Assembly (NCBI GenBank): GCA_033557465.1
Contig: CM066031.1
Location: 1,667,370,800-1,667,434,799, forward strand
Origin: Ichthyophis bannanicus
Lineage: Eukaryota > Chordata > Amphibia > Gymnophiona > Ichthyophiidae
Reading direction: 5' to 3'
DNA length: 64,000 nucleotides
In this document: positions 22,281-33,175 of the stretch, piece by piece
Position numbering within the stretch: the stretch's first letter is position 1
Layout of the letters: every line of letters starts with the position of its first letter
The notes under the pieces: model-generated
Database searches by the model: none
The model's input: the letters and a program-made list of their open reading frames with translations, nothing else
What the model was told of the DNA's origin: nothing
Translations under genes and position numbers: made by a program

Positions 22281-22675
22281 GGTCCAGTGAATATAGTGTC
22301 AGCTTATGCAGTCAGGAACTGAATGGTTTTTAGATTTTCTCCTAGCAAAGGAAAATGCTGTATGCAGAGTACTAGTTGATGTTTGTTGTAGTATGCTTGA
22401 TACTAATGTAAAAATAGTTAAAGACCTATTAGATAAAGTTAGCAACCGTATTTTAGTCTCAAGTGAGAGTTATGTAAATTCCTTTTCAGCTCTCACTGAT
22501 TCTTGTTCCTTCATTTTGGAATTCAGTATTCACGCCTTTGCAAGGCATGTTAGCATCTTTGCTTGGTATTTTGGGATGTTTCATTTTAGAAGTATTACTC
22601 CTTTATGAACTGACAGCTGTTTCTCTTTGTCAGCACTGGTTTCTTTCCACCTCTTCACCTATCACAGTTTTCTAA
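22281..22675 (+). pseudogene. env: env transmembrane-subunit fragment (broken)
   Basis: The frame 22306-22608 encodes part of a retroviral transmembrane glycoprotein ectodomain. A CX6CC disulphide motif (near residue 20) follows a leucine-rich LDFLLAKE stretch, as in gamma/epsilon-type TM proteins. An in-frame stop lies just upstream and no surface subunit or furin site is visible. The hydrophobic membrane-spanning stretch continues in a different frame to a stop near 22675, so at least one frameshift separates ectodomain and anchor. The fragment cannot encode a working envelope. Confidence 0.78.
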
Positions 22676-22796
22676 ATCAGAAATCAGTAGAATCACTAAT
22701 CCCTGTAATAATGTTATGGATTGGCCCAGAATCCAGTTGTATTTCCACTTCAATGGCAATATATGAGTTTCCTTATTTTAGAAATGATTCTTTCCA

Positions 22797-22812
22797 GAAT
22801 CAGAGGAGGGAC
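22797..22812 (+). promoter_or_regulatory. polypurine tract
   Basis: The purine-rich run agaatcagaggagggac ends immediately before the 3' LTR TG at 22813, the position expected for the plus-strand primer. Confidence 0.7.
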
Positions 22813-23507
22813 TGGAAGCATGTATATTGGTACAGGGTACCATATACTATTAGACTGACTAAACCTGAGAAAGAGTTAATTCTGTTCAGAACTTTGCTTA
22901 GAAATAAAACTTCATATATTTGCTTACTAAGTGAAGGTTTACATGTCCTGAAATAAAGAAAGGGCAGGTTGTACTCCAGCCTCTCTGTCTCAGGGATACC
23001 AGATACAGTCTCAGGGATACCAGATAGCTGTCTCAGGGTTATTAGCTAAAATACTCTCAGGGTTAGTAGATATCAAGTTATCAGCAGTAAACAATTATGT
23101 CAATTAGGTCAATTGTGGCTTGGAATCCTGTATATCTCCTCATAATGACCTATGTAGCAGTAAACAATTATGTCTTAGGCTCCATGTATGTCTCCACACT
23201 GACCCACACTGAATAAAGTTGACCTACGATAAGATAAATACATGACATATAATGATAAAGTGAAATTATGCTGTATCATCTAAGCCTTATAAATAAAGTA
23301 AACCATGGCTAGTAAGTTAGAGTAAACAGGGAGAACGTGTTTCTCTCAGTTTCTCTCCACGAAAGCTTTGGTGTATTTTCTATATAGAACTGTGTTGTAT
23401 TTATTGCTGTCTTTTGATAACCTTCCTATTGTTTTTGAATGTAGCAGTCTGTAGCTCCAAGAACCCAGTAAGGTTGCTGGTGCGGAGAGGGTTAAGTAAG
23501 CTCTTCA
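22813..23507 (+). repeat. 3' LTR
   Basis: 695 bp, TG...CA. It lacks 4 bases of the run ctaaaaaagcc present in the 5' LTR and has four substitutions relative to it. Confidence 0.93.
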
Positions 23508-23512
23508 ATATA

Positions 23513-25639
23513 TTCTTGCAGTGCCCCCTGTCACAGTACTTCCTCATCTCCTCTGGACCCTTTCAAACTTGTGCTTCTCTTTTCCCTCCCATCCCCAGTG
23601 CTGCAAGCCTATTCAAGCCTCCTCCTCAGTTGATTAAAGTAGCACTTAATACAATATCTGCATCTCTCCTGTGTGGAGTATGAGCTCTGCAAATCTTTCA
23701 GTTTATACATGAGACTGGTCCTGCTTATTGCAGGAAACACATTCTGTACGAAATGTTGCTTCTCCTCCCTGCCCGGGGGATGCCGCAGGGCAGAATGAAC
23801 ATGGTGGTTTATGTTTATGCTTATATTTATGCTTATTAAAACTTTCTTAACCGCCCTTCACAAAAGCAGCAGAGCGGTGTATGGTAAAAACAAAAATTAT
23901 TAAAAGGAAAACCAGAAAGGAACTCTATAAATGATAGGACAGAGACAGAAGCATTCATACTAGAGGAAGAGTCTTGTGATAAGGAAGCTTATCATAGCTC
24001 AGGAAGGAGCTATAGTAAAGGTGAAGTGACTCTGAACAAGCAACCTGTCAGTTCTGGTAGAAATAAGAAAACAGAATTTTCCCATAAAAGACTACCAGTC
24101 CCAGAATGCACCAGGTTTCCAACAGCCATTAGAGGAGCTGAAGTGGGGAAACGTGTGTTCAATCAGGAGGGCTATGAGGTAATCCCCAAGCACTCATCTC
24201 AAAGGGCAGGGCCTGATTCAGCACAGCTGCGCTGTGCTAAGGTGGAGCACTCATCTAAGCAGAATAAAGGTAGAGTTTATTCTACAGAGAATTATCCTCA
24301 TCCTCAGTTTCATCTGGGAGATCCTGAGCTTGGATATCCTCATCCTCAGGATCAGCTTGGATATCCTCATCTTGGACATCTTCATCATCTGGAGGATCAT
24401 CAGAAGCAGAAGCCAGAGCGGACAGACAGAAAGGGCAAGAAACCCTTTGGAAGAAAGAAGAGAAAAGCATTTGGGAGGTCTAAAGGAGTCCAGAGCAGTA
24501 CGTATATTGGGAGACATTCAAAAGGCCAGCATACACCATTGGACTGGGGAAAGCCAGAGGAATGGTGCTGCAGAGCTAGGAATCTCCAGACGGTACCTGT
24601 GAGGGAGACGGCTGCACGTGGAAGGGACCCTAGGACCCGTGCCAGAAGGTATGTGAAGAGAGATCCAGTATCCAAGGGAACTAGCTGATTGGAAGGCTGG
24701 ACATAAAAACTGGACTACATACTGGCCAGGCTATTTAGAGAGGAACTCTAACAGCAATGGAAGCTCAGGTATGAACACTGATCTATGCCCTATCTATAAC
24801 CTTGAAAGACAGCAGGGAAACAAGTATTCTCCTGAAAGTGCTCCATTGAGAAATTCCTCTGTGCCAATCCATGATATTGAAACAATGATTGTTGAGGAAG
24901 GGGGAGAAGTCTTAGATACAGGCTGTGAATACATGGATTGCTCTCTGTCTAAACTCCTTTGGTAATTTTCTGTTACAAAGTACAACAACCATCACAAAGA
25001 ATTACAAACTTGTTCTTTAATCTACTCAGAAATGCTCCTGAATAGGATTTTGAGCCACGCAGTAGAAAGCAAGCCAGCTAAGGGGTTTCAGCTGGATAAC
25101 TGCTAGCAATTGAGCCTTACCTAATTGCTTGTGAGCTCTGAGGGAATCACTTCTGAATCTATGTGTGAAGATATAAGAAGTTAACCTGAAAAGAACAGTT
25201 TTTCCCTTTTTTGTGGGTTTTGCTTGTTGTTTGAAACACTGCTAAGAAAATATTAGCTAAAGCCTACAGAAAAGACCAGTTTGTTACCAACCAGGTCTTT
25301 ATTCTTTTCATTTGATTGCCTGACAAGTTCATCTGTTGTTTTCCTGATTTTGTTTTTCTAAGTTTAACACTGAAAGCAAGTATCCTGTTTTATGTGCTAC
25401 CAAGCATATCTGTGTTGGGAGAAATAACCCCATAAATAAATATCTTATTGGCTTTACACTCAAGCACAACTAATTATTGTGAGCAGCTGTGTCTAGTGTG
25501 AATGGACTGCATTTCCCACAATCCCTTGCAAATCATATTGATATATGCACTTGCCAAGACTGTGAACATTCTCACCCAGGCAGCCATCTGACAGTCTGTA
25601 ATTCTAAAGTAAAGAAAGGGGTTTCAGGAGGGCAAGGAA
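23513..25639. other. unclassified region with a 220-codon open frame
   Basis: 23800-23900 resembles a SINE/LINE tail on the minus strand. 24026-24688 is open on the plus strand. Part of it is a short tandem repeat (cctcatcctca / gatatcctcat words, 24295-24390) giving YPHPQ-like residues on plus and Asp/Glu-rich residues on minus. No domain is recognisable in either. Promoter-like words resembling the ZNF143 site lie at about 24091 and 25506. The A/T-rich stretch 24960-25480 shows no feature. This could be an old LTR element; I cannot support a gene. Confidence 0.35.
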
Positions 25640-26085
25640 TTAAAAGCCAGGTTGAAAAGGTGAGTCATTAAGTGGGACTTGAAGGTAGTGTAAGATGCTT
25701 CAAGTTGGAGGTAAGGGGGCAGGGAATTCCAGAGAGCGGGGGCAAGTACATAAAAGGCAGAGGAACAAATGGATGATAGGTGAGCCTGTGAGACGGATGG
25801 GATATGCAAGTGGTTGTCATGAATCTCTTTGAGGGCGTAGTGAGAGAGTATGGGGAGTAAGAAGGTCAGAGAGGTAATGGGGGAAGCCAGAGTGAAAGAC
25901 ATGGCGGTGGTGACAGTGGCATCAAAGCAGCTGGAGAAGAAATAAGAGAGGGGGATCGAGCTCTGCAGTAGTGGTAGCCTCAGGGAGACAAGGGAGAGGA
26001 AAATGGCAGTTGGTGCAGGGAGAATAAAGCCTTTCCAGCTCAGCTTGCAACATTGCTTCCCTAGTGGACTGCCTAGTAGTCGCAA
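25640..26085 (-). pseudogene. L2-clade LINE C-terminal fragment
   Basis: The minus-strand frame ends with VLAPALWNSLPPYLQLEAS and FKSHLMTHLF, which is the L2-type C-terminal block after RT. Upstream it degrades to low-similarity sequence. A short 5'- and 3'-truncated relic. Confidence 0.65.
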
Positions 26086-26517
26086 CAGCTTGTTTATAAC
26101 AGCCTGTTTTCAGCAAATGTTTTCTACAGATAAAAATTAACTCCATAACAAACTATGATGACAAAAAAGCTAGCTGTGGGAGAGCCATAAAAGGATAACT
26201 ACTTCTCACAGAGATTCAGTTATCCTGTTATCCTGTTTACAAAAAACAGCCCACAAAGATGGTATTGGCATGCTGGAATTAATGAGCTACTTTGCATGAT
26301 AAGTAGTTTGTTATTTTAATATTTGAATAAAAGTTCTGCATGTACTGCACTCCAGGCAAAATTTCACTATTTGCAAGGGCCACAATCTTTGTTGTTTTGT
26401 GCAAATCCCTAAATCTATGGTAGTCTGGGCGTCTTCTACATGGTTTTTTCACATGTAGGCTGGTACATAGTATCATAGACTGGATCTGACTGATTCTTGA
26501 CATCATGAGGGCAGTTT
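26086..26517. other. unclassified DNA before DIRS-2
   Basis: The minus-strand frame 26506-26279 is open for 75 codons but shows no domain and no clear splice sites. Otherwise nothing recognised. Confidence 0.4.
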
Positions 26518-26700
26518 AGAGTAGTTACTCACCTGTAACAGGTGTTCTCCAGGAGCAGCAGGAATCAGTCCTCACATATGGGTGTCATCGGCGCCGATGA
26601 AGCCCCAGCGGAGCATTTCCCCAGCTTTCCATGAAAGCCTTTGGGAATGCTAGCACGCATGCGCGGTTCCCTTCCCGCCTAAAGGTGCCATCTTCCCTCA
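26518..26700. repeat. DIRS-2 terminal inverted repeat (recombinase end)
   Basis: Starts agagtagttactcacctg; 26565-26700 mirrors 31880-32010. Confidence 0.85.
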
Positions 26701-26786
26701 GTCAAATGACATAGCTAAGAACAGCACACAAAAATGAAAAAATGAAACTATGTACAACTGCAACTCCAAGGGGAGGAGGGAGGGTT

Positions 26787-26887
26787 GTGAGGACTGATTC
26801 CTGCTGCTCCTGGAGAACACCTGTTACAGGTGAGTAACTACTCTTTCTCCAGGACCAAGCAGGAAGTCAGTCCTCACATATGGGTGA
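26787..26887. repeat. DIRS-2 internal complementary region
   Basis: 26787-26844 is complementary to the left end and 26845-26887 to the right end. The join aactactct|ttctccagg marks the reverse complement of the circle junction. Confidence 0.88.
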
Positions 26888-27021
26888 CTCCCCAGATCTG
26901 GGCTACCGAGGAACCCAGGCTGAACAAAAGAACTCCCTCTAGTCTCAGCAGCAAAGAAAAGGCTTTTCAAGGACACAACCTCCACCGGTAGCCCAACAGA
27001 GGGCAGGAGGGCAGGAGTTGC

Positions 27022-28677
27022 CTAAACCTCAAAGAGATTCCGGAGTACTGCTTGGCCAAAAGCACTGTCCCTACGGGACTCCCTCTCCAGACAGTAATGG
27101 GCTGCAAACGTCTGGCTTGAAGACCAAGTTGCAGCCCTGCAGATGTCTACCAAGGGCACAGAGCGGAGATGAGCCACTGAGGCAGCCATTGCCATGACAT
27201 GATGGGCCATGAACCGACTCTGCAAAGGAAGGTCAGCCGGCTTGTAAGCCCAGGTGATACAGTCAGCCACCCAGATGGACAAGGTACGCTTGGACACAGC
27301 TAACCCCAACTTATTGGGGTCAAAGGATACAAAGAGCTGAGTAGCCCTCCTATGCCCCTGCGTACGGTCAAGGTAGAAGGATAAGGCCCTCCTACAGTCC
27401 AGGGTATGCAGAACTGCTTCCGCCTGGCTTGCATGAGGCCTAGGGAAGAATGTAGGAAGAACCACCTCCTGGTTGAGGTGGAAAGAGGAGATAACCTTTG
27501 GGAGGAACTTTGGATGAGTCCTGAGGACTACCCTGTTCCTATAAATCCGGGTGTAGGGCCTATCACAGACCAGGGCCTGAAGCTCACTCACTCGCCTAGC
27601 CGAGGTAAGTGCTATTAGGAAGAGAGTCTTCCAGGAAAGGAAGCATAGAGGGCAAGTAGCCATCGGCTCAAAAGGTGGGCGAGTCAGTTGCTGCAAGACC
27701 ACATTGAGCTCCCACTCAGGAGCAGGAGGACGGATGGGAGGCTTGAGCAAGAGCAAGCCTCTGAGAAATCTGGACACCAAAGGGTGCCCAGACAGAGAAC
27801 ATCCGTCCACCAGTGAGTGGTGAGCTGCTAGAGCTGAGAGGTGGACCCGAACAGAATTGGACTTAAGTCCCTGATTGGATAAGTGCAGTAGATACTGAAG
27901 CACTTCTGGTACAGTACAGGAGAAAGGATCTTCGGTACGTAGCTGACACCACACAGAAAACCTTTTCCACTTGAGAGCATAGGTTTTCCTAGTGGACTGT
28001 TTCCTAGAGGCTAGGACAACCTCCTCAACTTCCTGAGGTAGGCCCCAGGGAGCCAAAACTACCCTTGCAGCCTCCAGGCCATCAAATGGAGAGTTTTGAG
28101 ATTGGGGTGAAGAAGGGTACCCTGATCCTGAGAGAGAAGGTCGGGTTGCAACCCCAGAGGTAGTGGGAAATCCACTGCTAGCTGAAGCAGAAGTGGAAAC
28201 CAAGGCTGTCTCGGCCACCTGGGAGCTACCAGCAGGACCGAGGCCCTGTCCTGAAGAATCCTGAAAAGAGTTCGGGCCACCAAGGGCGTGGGAGGAAACG
28301 CATACAGGAGGCCCTGAGACCAGGATATCAGAAAAGCATCCGGTGCTATCCTCAAAGGATGCGGTTGTCTGGAGCAGAACTTGGGCACTTGCTTGTTTAG
28401 TGGACTGGCAAACAGATCTATCCAAGGGAGACCCCATTTGAGGAAGATCTTCTGAACCACCAAGGGATGCAGCTGCCACTCGTGGGGCTGCAGAATTCTG
28501 CTCAACCGGTCGGCCAGGCAAATTCCCCTGGCCGGGAAGGTACACCGCCCTGAGAAGCATGTTGTGCTGTAGGGCAAAGGAACAAAGGTCTTGAGTCTCC
28601 CGACAAAGGAGCTTGGACACAGTCCCGCCCTGTTTGTTCACATAAAACATGGCTACCTGGTTGTCTGTTTGAACCAA
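27022..28677 (-). pseudogene. DIRS-2 RNase H tail fused to tyrosine recombinase
   Basis: A 551-codon open frame. Its first part is the end of RNase H (VQTDNQVAMFYVNKQGGT). Near 28530 the RNase H frame is lost and reading continues in the recombinase frame, so two normally separate products are joined by a frame change. The recombinase part has SRKQSTRKTYALKWKRF, box I arginine in TSARRVSELQ and the tyrosine in FAAHYCLE. The HxxR pair, however, reads HHVM: the second catalytic arginine is methionine (AGG-type codon to ATG). DIRS-1 has HNVR at the same place. This copy is therefore predicted to be catalytically dead. Confidence 0.85.
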
Positions 28678-30042
28678 GACTGATTGTTGAGCCAGAGCAG
28701 GAGAAAAAGCCTAGAGAGCTAAGCGGATAGCCCGGAGTTCCAGGAGATTGATCTGTTGGGCTGCCTCCCAAGGAGACCAGAGGCCCTGGGTGCACTTGCC
28801 TAGACAAAGAGCACGCCAGCCCCGCAGAGAGGCATCGGTGGTTAGTACTACCGAATACTCTGGCAGCTGGAAGGGCATCCCCTTCAGCAGATTGGGTGGA
28901 TGTAGCCACCAGCTGAGGGAGGTCAAAAGGTGTTTGGACACCCTGATCCTGTCTCGTATGCTGCCGGAGGCCTGTGACCACTGAGTCCGAAGGCACCACT
29001 GTGCAGGCCTCATATAGAGCCTGGCATTGGGAGTCACATGTACTGTCGAAGCCATGTGGCCCAGAAGCCTGAGACAGAGTCTGGCGGAGACCAGGGGCTT
29101 GTTTAGGAACTGTTTGGCCACGTTCATCAGTCTTTGGGCTCTGTCTTCTGGCAAGAATGCCTTTGCCAGTCGAGAATCTAACCTTGCCCCAATGAACTCC
29201 AAGTTCTGGGAGGAGAGCAAAGTGGACTTTGCGAAGTTTATGACAAAGCCCACGTTCTGAAGCAGAGCAATGGTTCTGAGGGTGGCTTGTCTGGCCTCCT
29301 GGCACGTCTGACCCCTGATGAGCCAGTCGTCCAGATAGGGGAAGACAAAGATGCCTTGATTTCATAGGTAGGCCACCACCACTGCCAGGCACTTGGTAAA
29401 GACTCTGGGAGCGGAGGTCAGGCCAAAAGGTAGTACTCGGTACTGATAATGGTTTCCTCCCACAATGAACCTTAGGTACTTTCTGTGGTCTGGATGAATG
29501 AGGATGTGAGTGTACGCATCCTTTAGATCTAAGGAGCATAGCCAATCTCCCTGCTGGAGGTAGGGCAGAAGTGTTCCAAGAGTAAGCATCTTGAATTTTT
29601 CTTTTTCCAGGAACTTGTTGAGGTTCCTGAGGTCCAGGATAGGTCGAAGGCCACCGGTCCTTTTGGGTACCAGGAAATACCTGGAGTAGAAGCCGTGACC
29701 TTGGAAGTGAGGAGGCACAGGCTCCACTGCCCCGTCCACTAACAGACCTGGAAGTTCTCGAAGGAGAAGGTCTGTGTGCAGGGGAGGCCTTAGGGGCTCC
29801 CCTGGAAAGTAAGGCGGAGGCAGTTGGTGAAAATGTAGAGAATAGCCCTTTTGGACTATGTCCAACACCCAACGGTCGTTGGTAATGAGGGGCCACTGGT
29901 GGGCAAAGAGAACAAGGCGACCGCCTGTGCAGGGCTGGGAGAGCAGGGACTGAGTGGCTACGCTCAAGGAGTCAAAACCCCCCACCCTGCTGAGTGGAAG
30001 CAGGGGCAGAAGGCTTGGGGGTCCTCTGCCTACGGGGCCCAT
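28059..30042 (-). pseudogene. DIRS-2 RT, RNase H and methyltransferase-like polyprotein
   Basis: RT 30042-29362 carries PILDLRNLNKF, SLDLKDAYTHI and LPFGLTSAPRVFTK. A TGA stop near 29360 immediately precedes the catalytic FPYLDDWL box. The frame then continues to 28711 with LGHMASTVHV, the RNase H LLELRAI block and another stop. The remaining RNase H is at the start of the 28677 frame. The methyltransferase-like block (IDLFASPLNK, LLYAFPPTPLV, VLLVAPRWPRQPW) lies in 28577-28059. Two stops and a frameshift break it. It overlaps the recombinase frame, as is usual in DIRS elements. Confidence 0.87.
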
Positions 30043-31632
30043 TACCCTGGCCCTTGGCTTGCTGACCCTGGGGGGCAGCTTGGGCAGCCTGATATTGAGA
30101 GTACTGTTTGTAGGCAGTGCCCTTCCTTGGGTAAAAGGACTTTTTACCCGAGCTCTTCTTCTTGTGTGAAGGGGCAGAGGTCTTCCTCGACAGCCTTGTC
30201 CGGGTAAGGTGCTCGGTCTCGAGCTGAGCGGCCTTCTCGGTCACGGGCTTGCCAAAAAGGTTTTCACCTCGGCAAGGGACATCGACCAACTTCTCCTGAA
30301 CCCATGGCTCGAGGTCCGATGACTGCAGCCACGCCTGGCGTCGAGCCGCGATGCCGGCAGCCGCGACTCGGGCCGAAGCCTCGAAGCCATCGTAGGCGGC
30401 GCGGGACATGAACTTTGAGCATTCCGGAATCCCCGAGGACAAGGACTTGAATCTCTGCAAGGGTTCCCCAAAGAGTCCAGCAGAGAATCCGGCCAACTCC
30501 TTGGCCAGGTCTCGCAAGTACATGCCCATGTACAGCTGGTAAGACTGGACACGGCAAGCAAGCATTGACCTCTGGAAGCACTTTCTACCAATGCCATCGA
30601 GGTTCTGGGCCTCCCTGCCGGGAGGCACTGCGGAGTGCGTCTTCTGGCTCTTCAGACGATGCATGGCCGATTCCACAACCATGGAATGGTGTGGTAGCTG
30701 TGCCTTTTGAAAACCAGGGCTTTTGCGAAGTCGATAAATGGAATCGACTCGCTTGCTTAGAATCGGCACCGAGGCCGGTGCCTCCCACATTCGGAAGAGG
30801 AGCCGTTCCAGCATCGGAGGAACCGTGACAGTAAAGGCCTCCTTCGGAGGAGAGTCGTACTGCAGAGCATTGAGCTCCTCGGCTCGAGGCTCTTCCTCGG
30901 GGTCGGCCGGGATAGCCAAGGCAGCGGCCATATCCTGGACAAACTCTGAGAACCTAGCATCCTCCGGAGGGGATCTACTCCGGGGCTCAGACTGCGGTGA
31001 GTACAATGGGATGCACCGAGTCTTAAAGGTATCGGGAGACTCTTCGTCCTCCGTCTCCCAGGCCAACTCGTCTGAGGAGGAGTCAGGGTCAGACCCCGCG
31101 GGACCCCGAGGCACCCGCCCCAATGCCTGGGGCACCGGCGTCGACACCCTCAGTCCCAAATGGGAGGTCGAGGGAGACCTCGACCGAGGACAACCTCGAG
31201 CCACGAGGGTCTCGAGTATCGGCTCGGTCTCCGGGGTTGACTTCGAAGTCGACGTCCCGGTGGTCAGGGCAGATGCGCCAGACAGGCTGGCCATCAGTGC
31301 CCGCTGCTGCTCCATGAAGGCAGCCGCTTCTTCCTCTTGCGTTCCTGGTCGGGGGACCCTCTGTCCGAGGAGCTTTGACGGCACTCGGGATCGGAATCCC
31401 GAGATGTCGAGGCCTCAGATGAGGTCTGGGCCCGGCCGGAAGCTGAGTCCGAGAAAAACCTTTCCTTTTGCTGCTGTCGACTTCGAAGTGCCTTGGAAGA
31501 CATCTTCCCGCATGGCGCACACAACTTGGGGTCGTGGACAGGGCCGAGGCACCGAAGGCAGCAGTCGTGTGTGTCGGTGAGAGACATAAGCTTCTTACAC
31601 TGATCACACTTTTTGAAACCACTGGAAGCCAT
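29972..31632 (-). pseudogene. DIRS-2 gag-like ORF with one frameshift
   Basis: The N-terminal frame 31632-31294 starts MASSGFKKCDQC and has a Cys-rich block (CLRCLGPVHDPKLCAPC) like DIRS-1 gag. The second frame 31384-29972 (470 codons) supplies the acidic middle (SPPEDARFSEFVQDM) and a basic, Gln-rich tail. The two overlap in different frames near 31300-31384, so a single frameshift separates them. Homology to DIRS-1 gag is clear in order and motifs. Confidence 0.82.
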
Positions 31633-31879
31633 CGGGGAAAAAAGAGCCCCTGCGAGGTCAAAAGACCAGCCTTCCAGGGAAAAATGAAAAAAGGGTGCGA
31701 ACGCCAGCCACTAAGGGCAAAAACCGAAAAAAGAAGAATCGGGCTCGATACCGGTGTACCGAACCCGGCAGGAGGGGAACCGGCATCGAACCGGAGAGAA
31801 AAATAGTGAAAAATCGCCAAACAAAAATTACTTTTATCTGGGAGAACAGGACACACATCCGGTGGGCTTCACGGAAAAA

Positions 31880-32044
31880 AAGAGACTGAGGTAAGATGGC
31901 ACCTTTAGGCGGGAAGGGAACCGCGCATGCGTGCCAGCATTCCCAAAGGCTTTCATGGAAAGCTGGGGAAATGCTCCGCTGGTGCTTCATCGGCGCCGAT
32001 GACACCCATATGTGAGGACTGACTTCCTGCTTGGTCCTGGAGAA
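31880..32044. repeat. DIRS-2 terminal inverted repeat (gag end)
   Basis: Mirrors 26565-26700; the terminus is ggtcctggagaa at 32044. Confidence 0.85.
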
Positions 32045-32549
32045 TATAAAGGGATGCATACCCTGAGCCAATTTTGTAACAACATGCACCAATTTTTATA
32101 AAACAAATGCACATGCCCACTGGCAAAGTAGGCACCATCATCCAATGTGTGTACTTTTGCTCAGGTCAATATTTTACAAGAGGTCATTAATGACTATATG
32201 TGGCCAAATTCATGCACTTTAATGATTAAAATAAAATTTCCTCTGCCCCACCGACTCAATGATACAACAACAACAACATATGAATCAATCAGATGTGTTA
32301 AGTATTAAGTAATTTGTACTCCTGATAATGCAGCTGTTCCTAGAAATTCAAGAAACTTGTAGAGGAGCCGATCAAAATTTAAAAAACAAAAATAAAAAAT
32401 ACTACAAATTTAAATTGAGACATGGTGACAGTAAAACAACTGTTTATCAACTGGTACCAAAAAATGCAGTACAAAAAAATCTTAAGGACCACTATAGAAT
32501 GAAATATAATGAAAAAAAATCAAAGAAAACTGATTTTGACAGAAATGTC
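32045..32549. other. unclassified A/T-rich DNA
   Basis: A 76-codon open frame (32328-32558) is Lys-rich with no recognised domain. The end, from about 32530, belongs to the dispersed repeat that also flanks DIRS-3. Confidence 0.4.
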
Positions 32550-33175
32550 CATATTTAGATACAAAATCAATTGAGCAGTCACTTTTCAGTGCTTCATTTA
32601 CTATAAGGTAACTCAAAATTCTTCAGCTCTACTTCTTAACTACGAGATTATAGCTTAGTTGTTCCTATTCGATTTAATCTTTATTAATGAAGCAACACGG
32701 TCTCAGACTGAGGTGAAGCAATCGTCTAAATTTCAAGTATTTTCAGATTTTATGCTTACATTCGCACCAATGACCTTAATTGTCATTGGGCTGATCGGAA
32801 ACATTTAAAAATAAGCACCGTTTTTTCAATTTTTCCAATATATATTTTAAAAACAATTTTGGATGTAAAAAATTGTAAGCAACAATTAAGGTCATTGATG
32901 CGAATGTAAGCATAAAGTCTGAAAATACTTGAAATTTAGACGATTGCTTCACCTCAGTCTGAGACCTTGTTGCTTCATTAATAAAAATTAAATCGAATAG
33001 GAACAACTAAGCTATAATCTCATAGTTAAGAAGTAGAGCTGGGGGGGCGGAGCCTGATGTCCAGCGGGTAAGACGCTTCGCGCTGAAGCTCCCGAGAGGC
33101 CTACTTAGAATCCTGACTTAATACCTATACAAACTTACTATTTCGCTCCGGGCTGACCGGGGTACCTCGGGGGGG

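Larger units (their letters stand above)
16382..23512 (+). mobile_element. endogenous retrovirus, apparently non-autonomous
   Basis: Two LTRs (16387-17085 and 22813-23507) run TG...CA and are flanked by a 5-bp target duplication, atata, at 16382-16386 and 23508-23512. The LTRs differ by four substitutions and one 4-bp indel, so the insertion is young. The 5.7-kb interior has a tRNA-His-like primer site, one intact ORF of unknown function, about 4 kb with no recognisable gag, protease, RT or integrase, a broken env transmembrane fragment and a polypurine tract. The tRNA-His primer and the env type would fit an epsilon- or gamma-like lineage; that is inference. Confidence 0.9.
26518..32044 (-). 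mobile_element. DIRS-type YR retrotransposon, copy 2 (DIRS-2)
   Basis: Complete at 5.53 kb. Inverted termini (26518-about 26700 and about 31880-32044) share tcatcggcgccgatga and cccaaaggctttcatgg blocks. The internal complementary region is at 26787-26887. On the minus strand the order is gag (31632-29972), RT/RNase H/methyltransferase-like (30042-28059) and recombinase (to 27022). It is more GC-rich than DIRS-1 and a different subfamily, although architecture and termini are homologous. The interruptions seen are one frameshift in gag, two in-frame stops in RT/RNase H and a frameshift after RNase H. Confidence 0.93.

Noticed and set aside
26279..26506. Possible minus-strand host exon
   Set aside because: Open for 75 codons, but no recognisable domain and no convincing acceptor/donor pair.
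30738..31580. 280-codon plus-strand open frame
   Set aside because: Lies antisense to DIRS-2 gag in a GC-rich stretch; composition-driven shadow with no domain.
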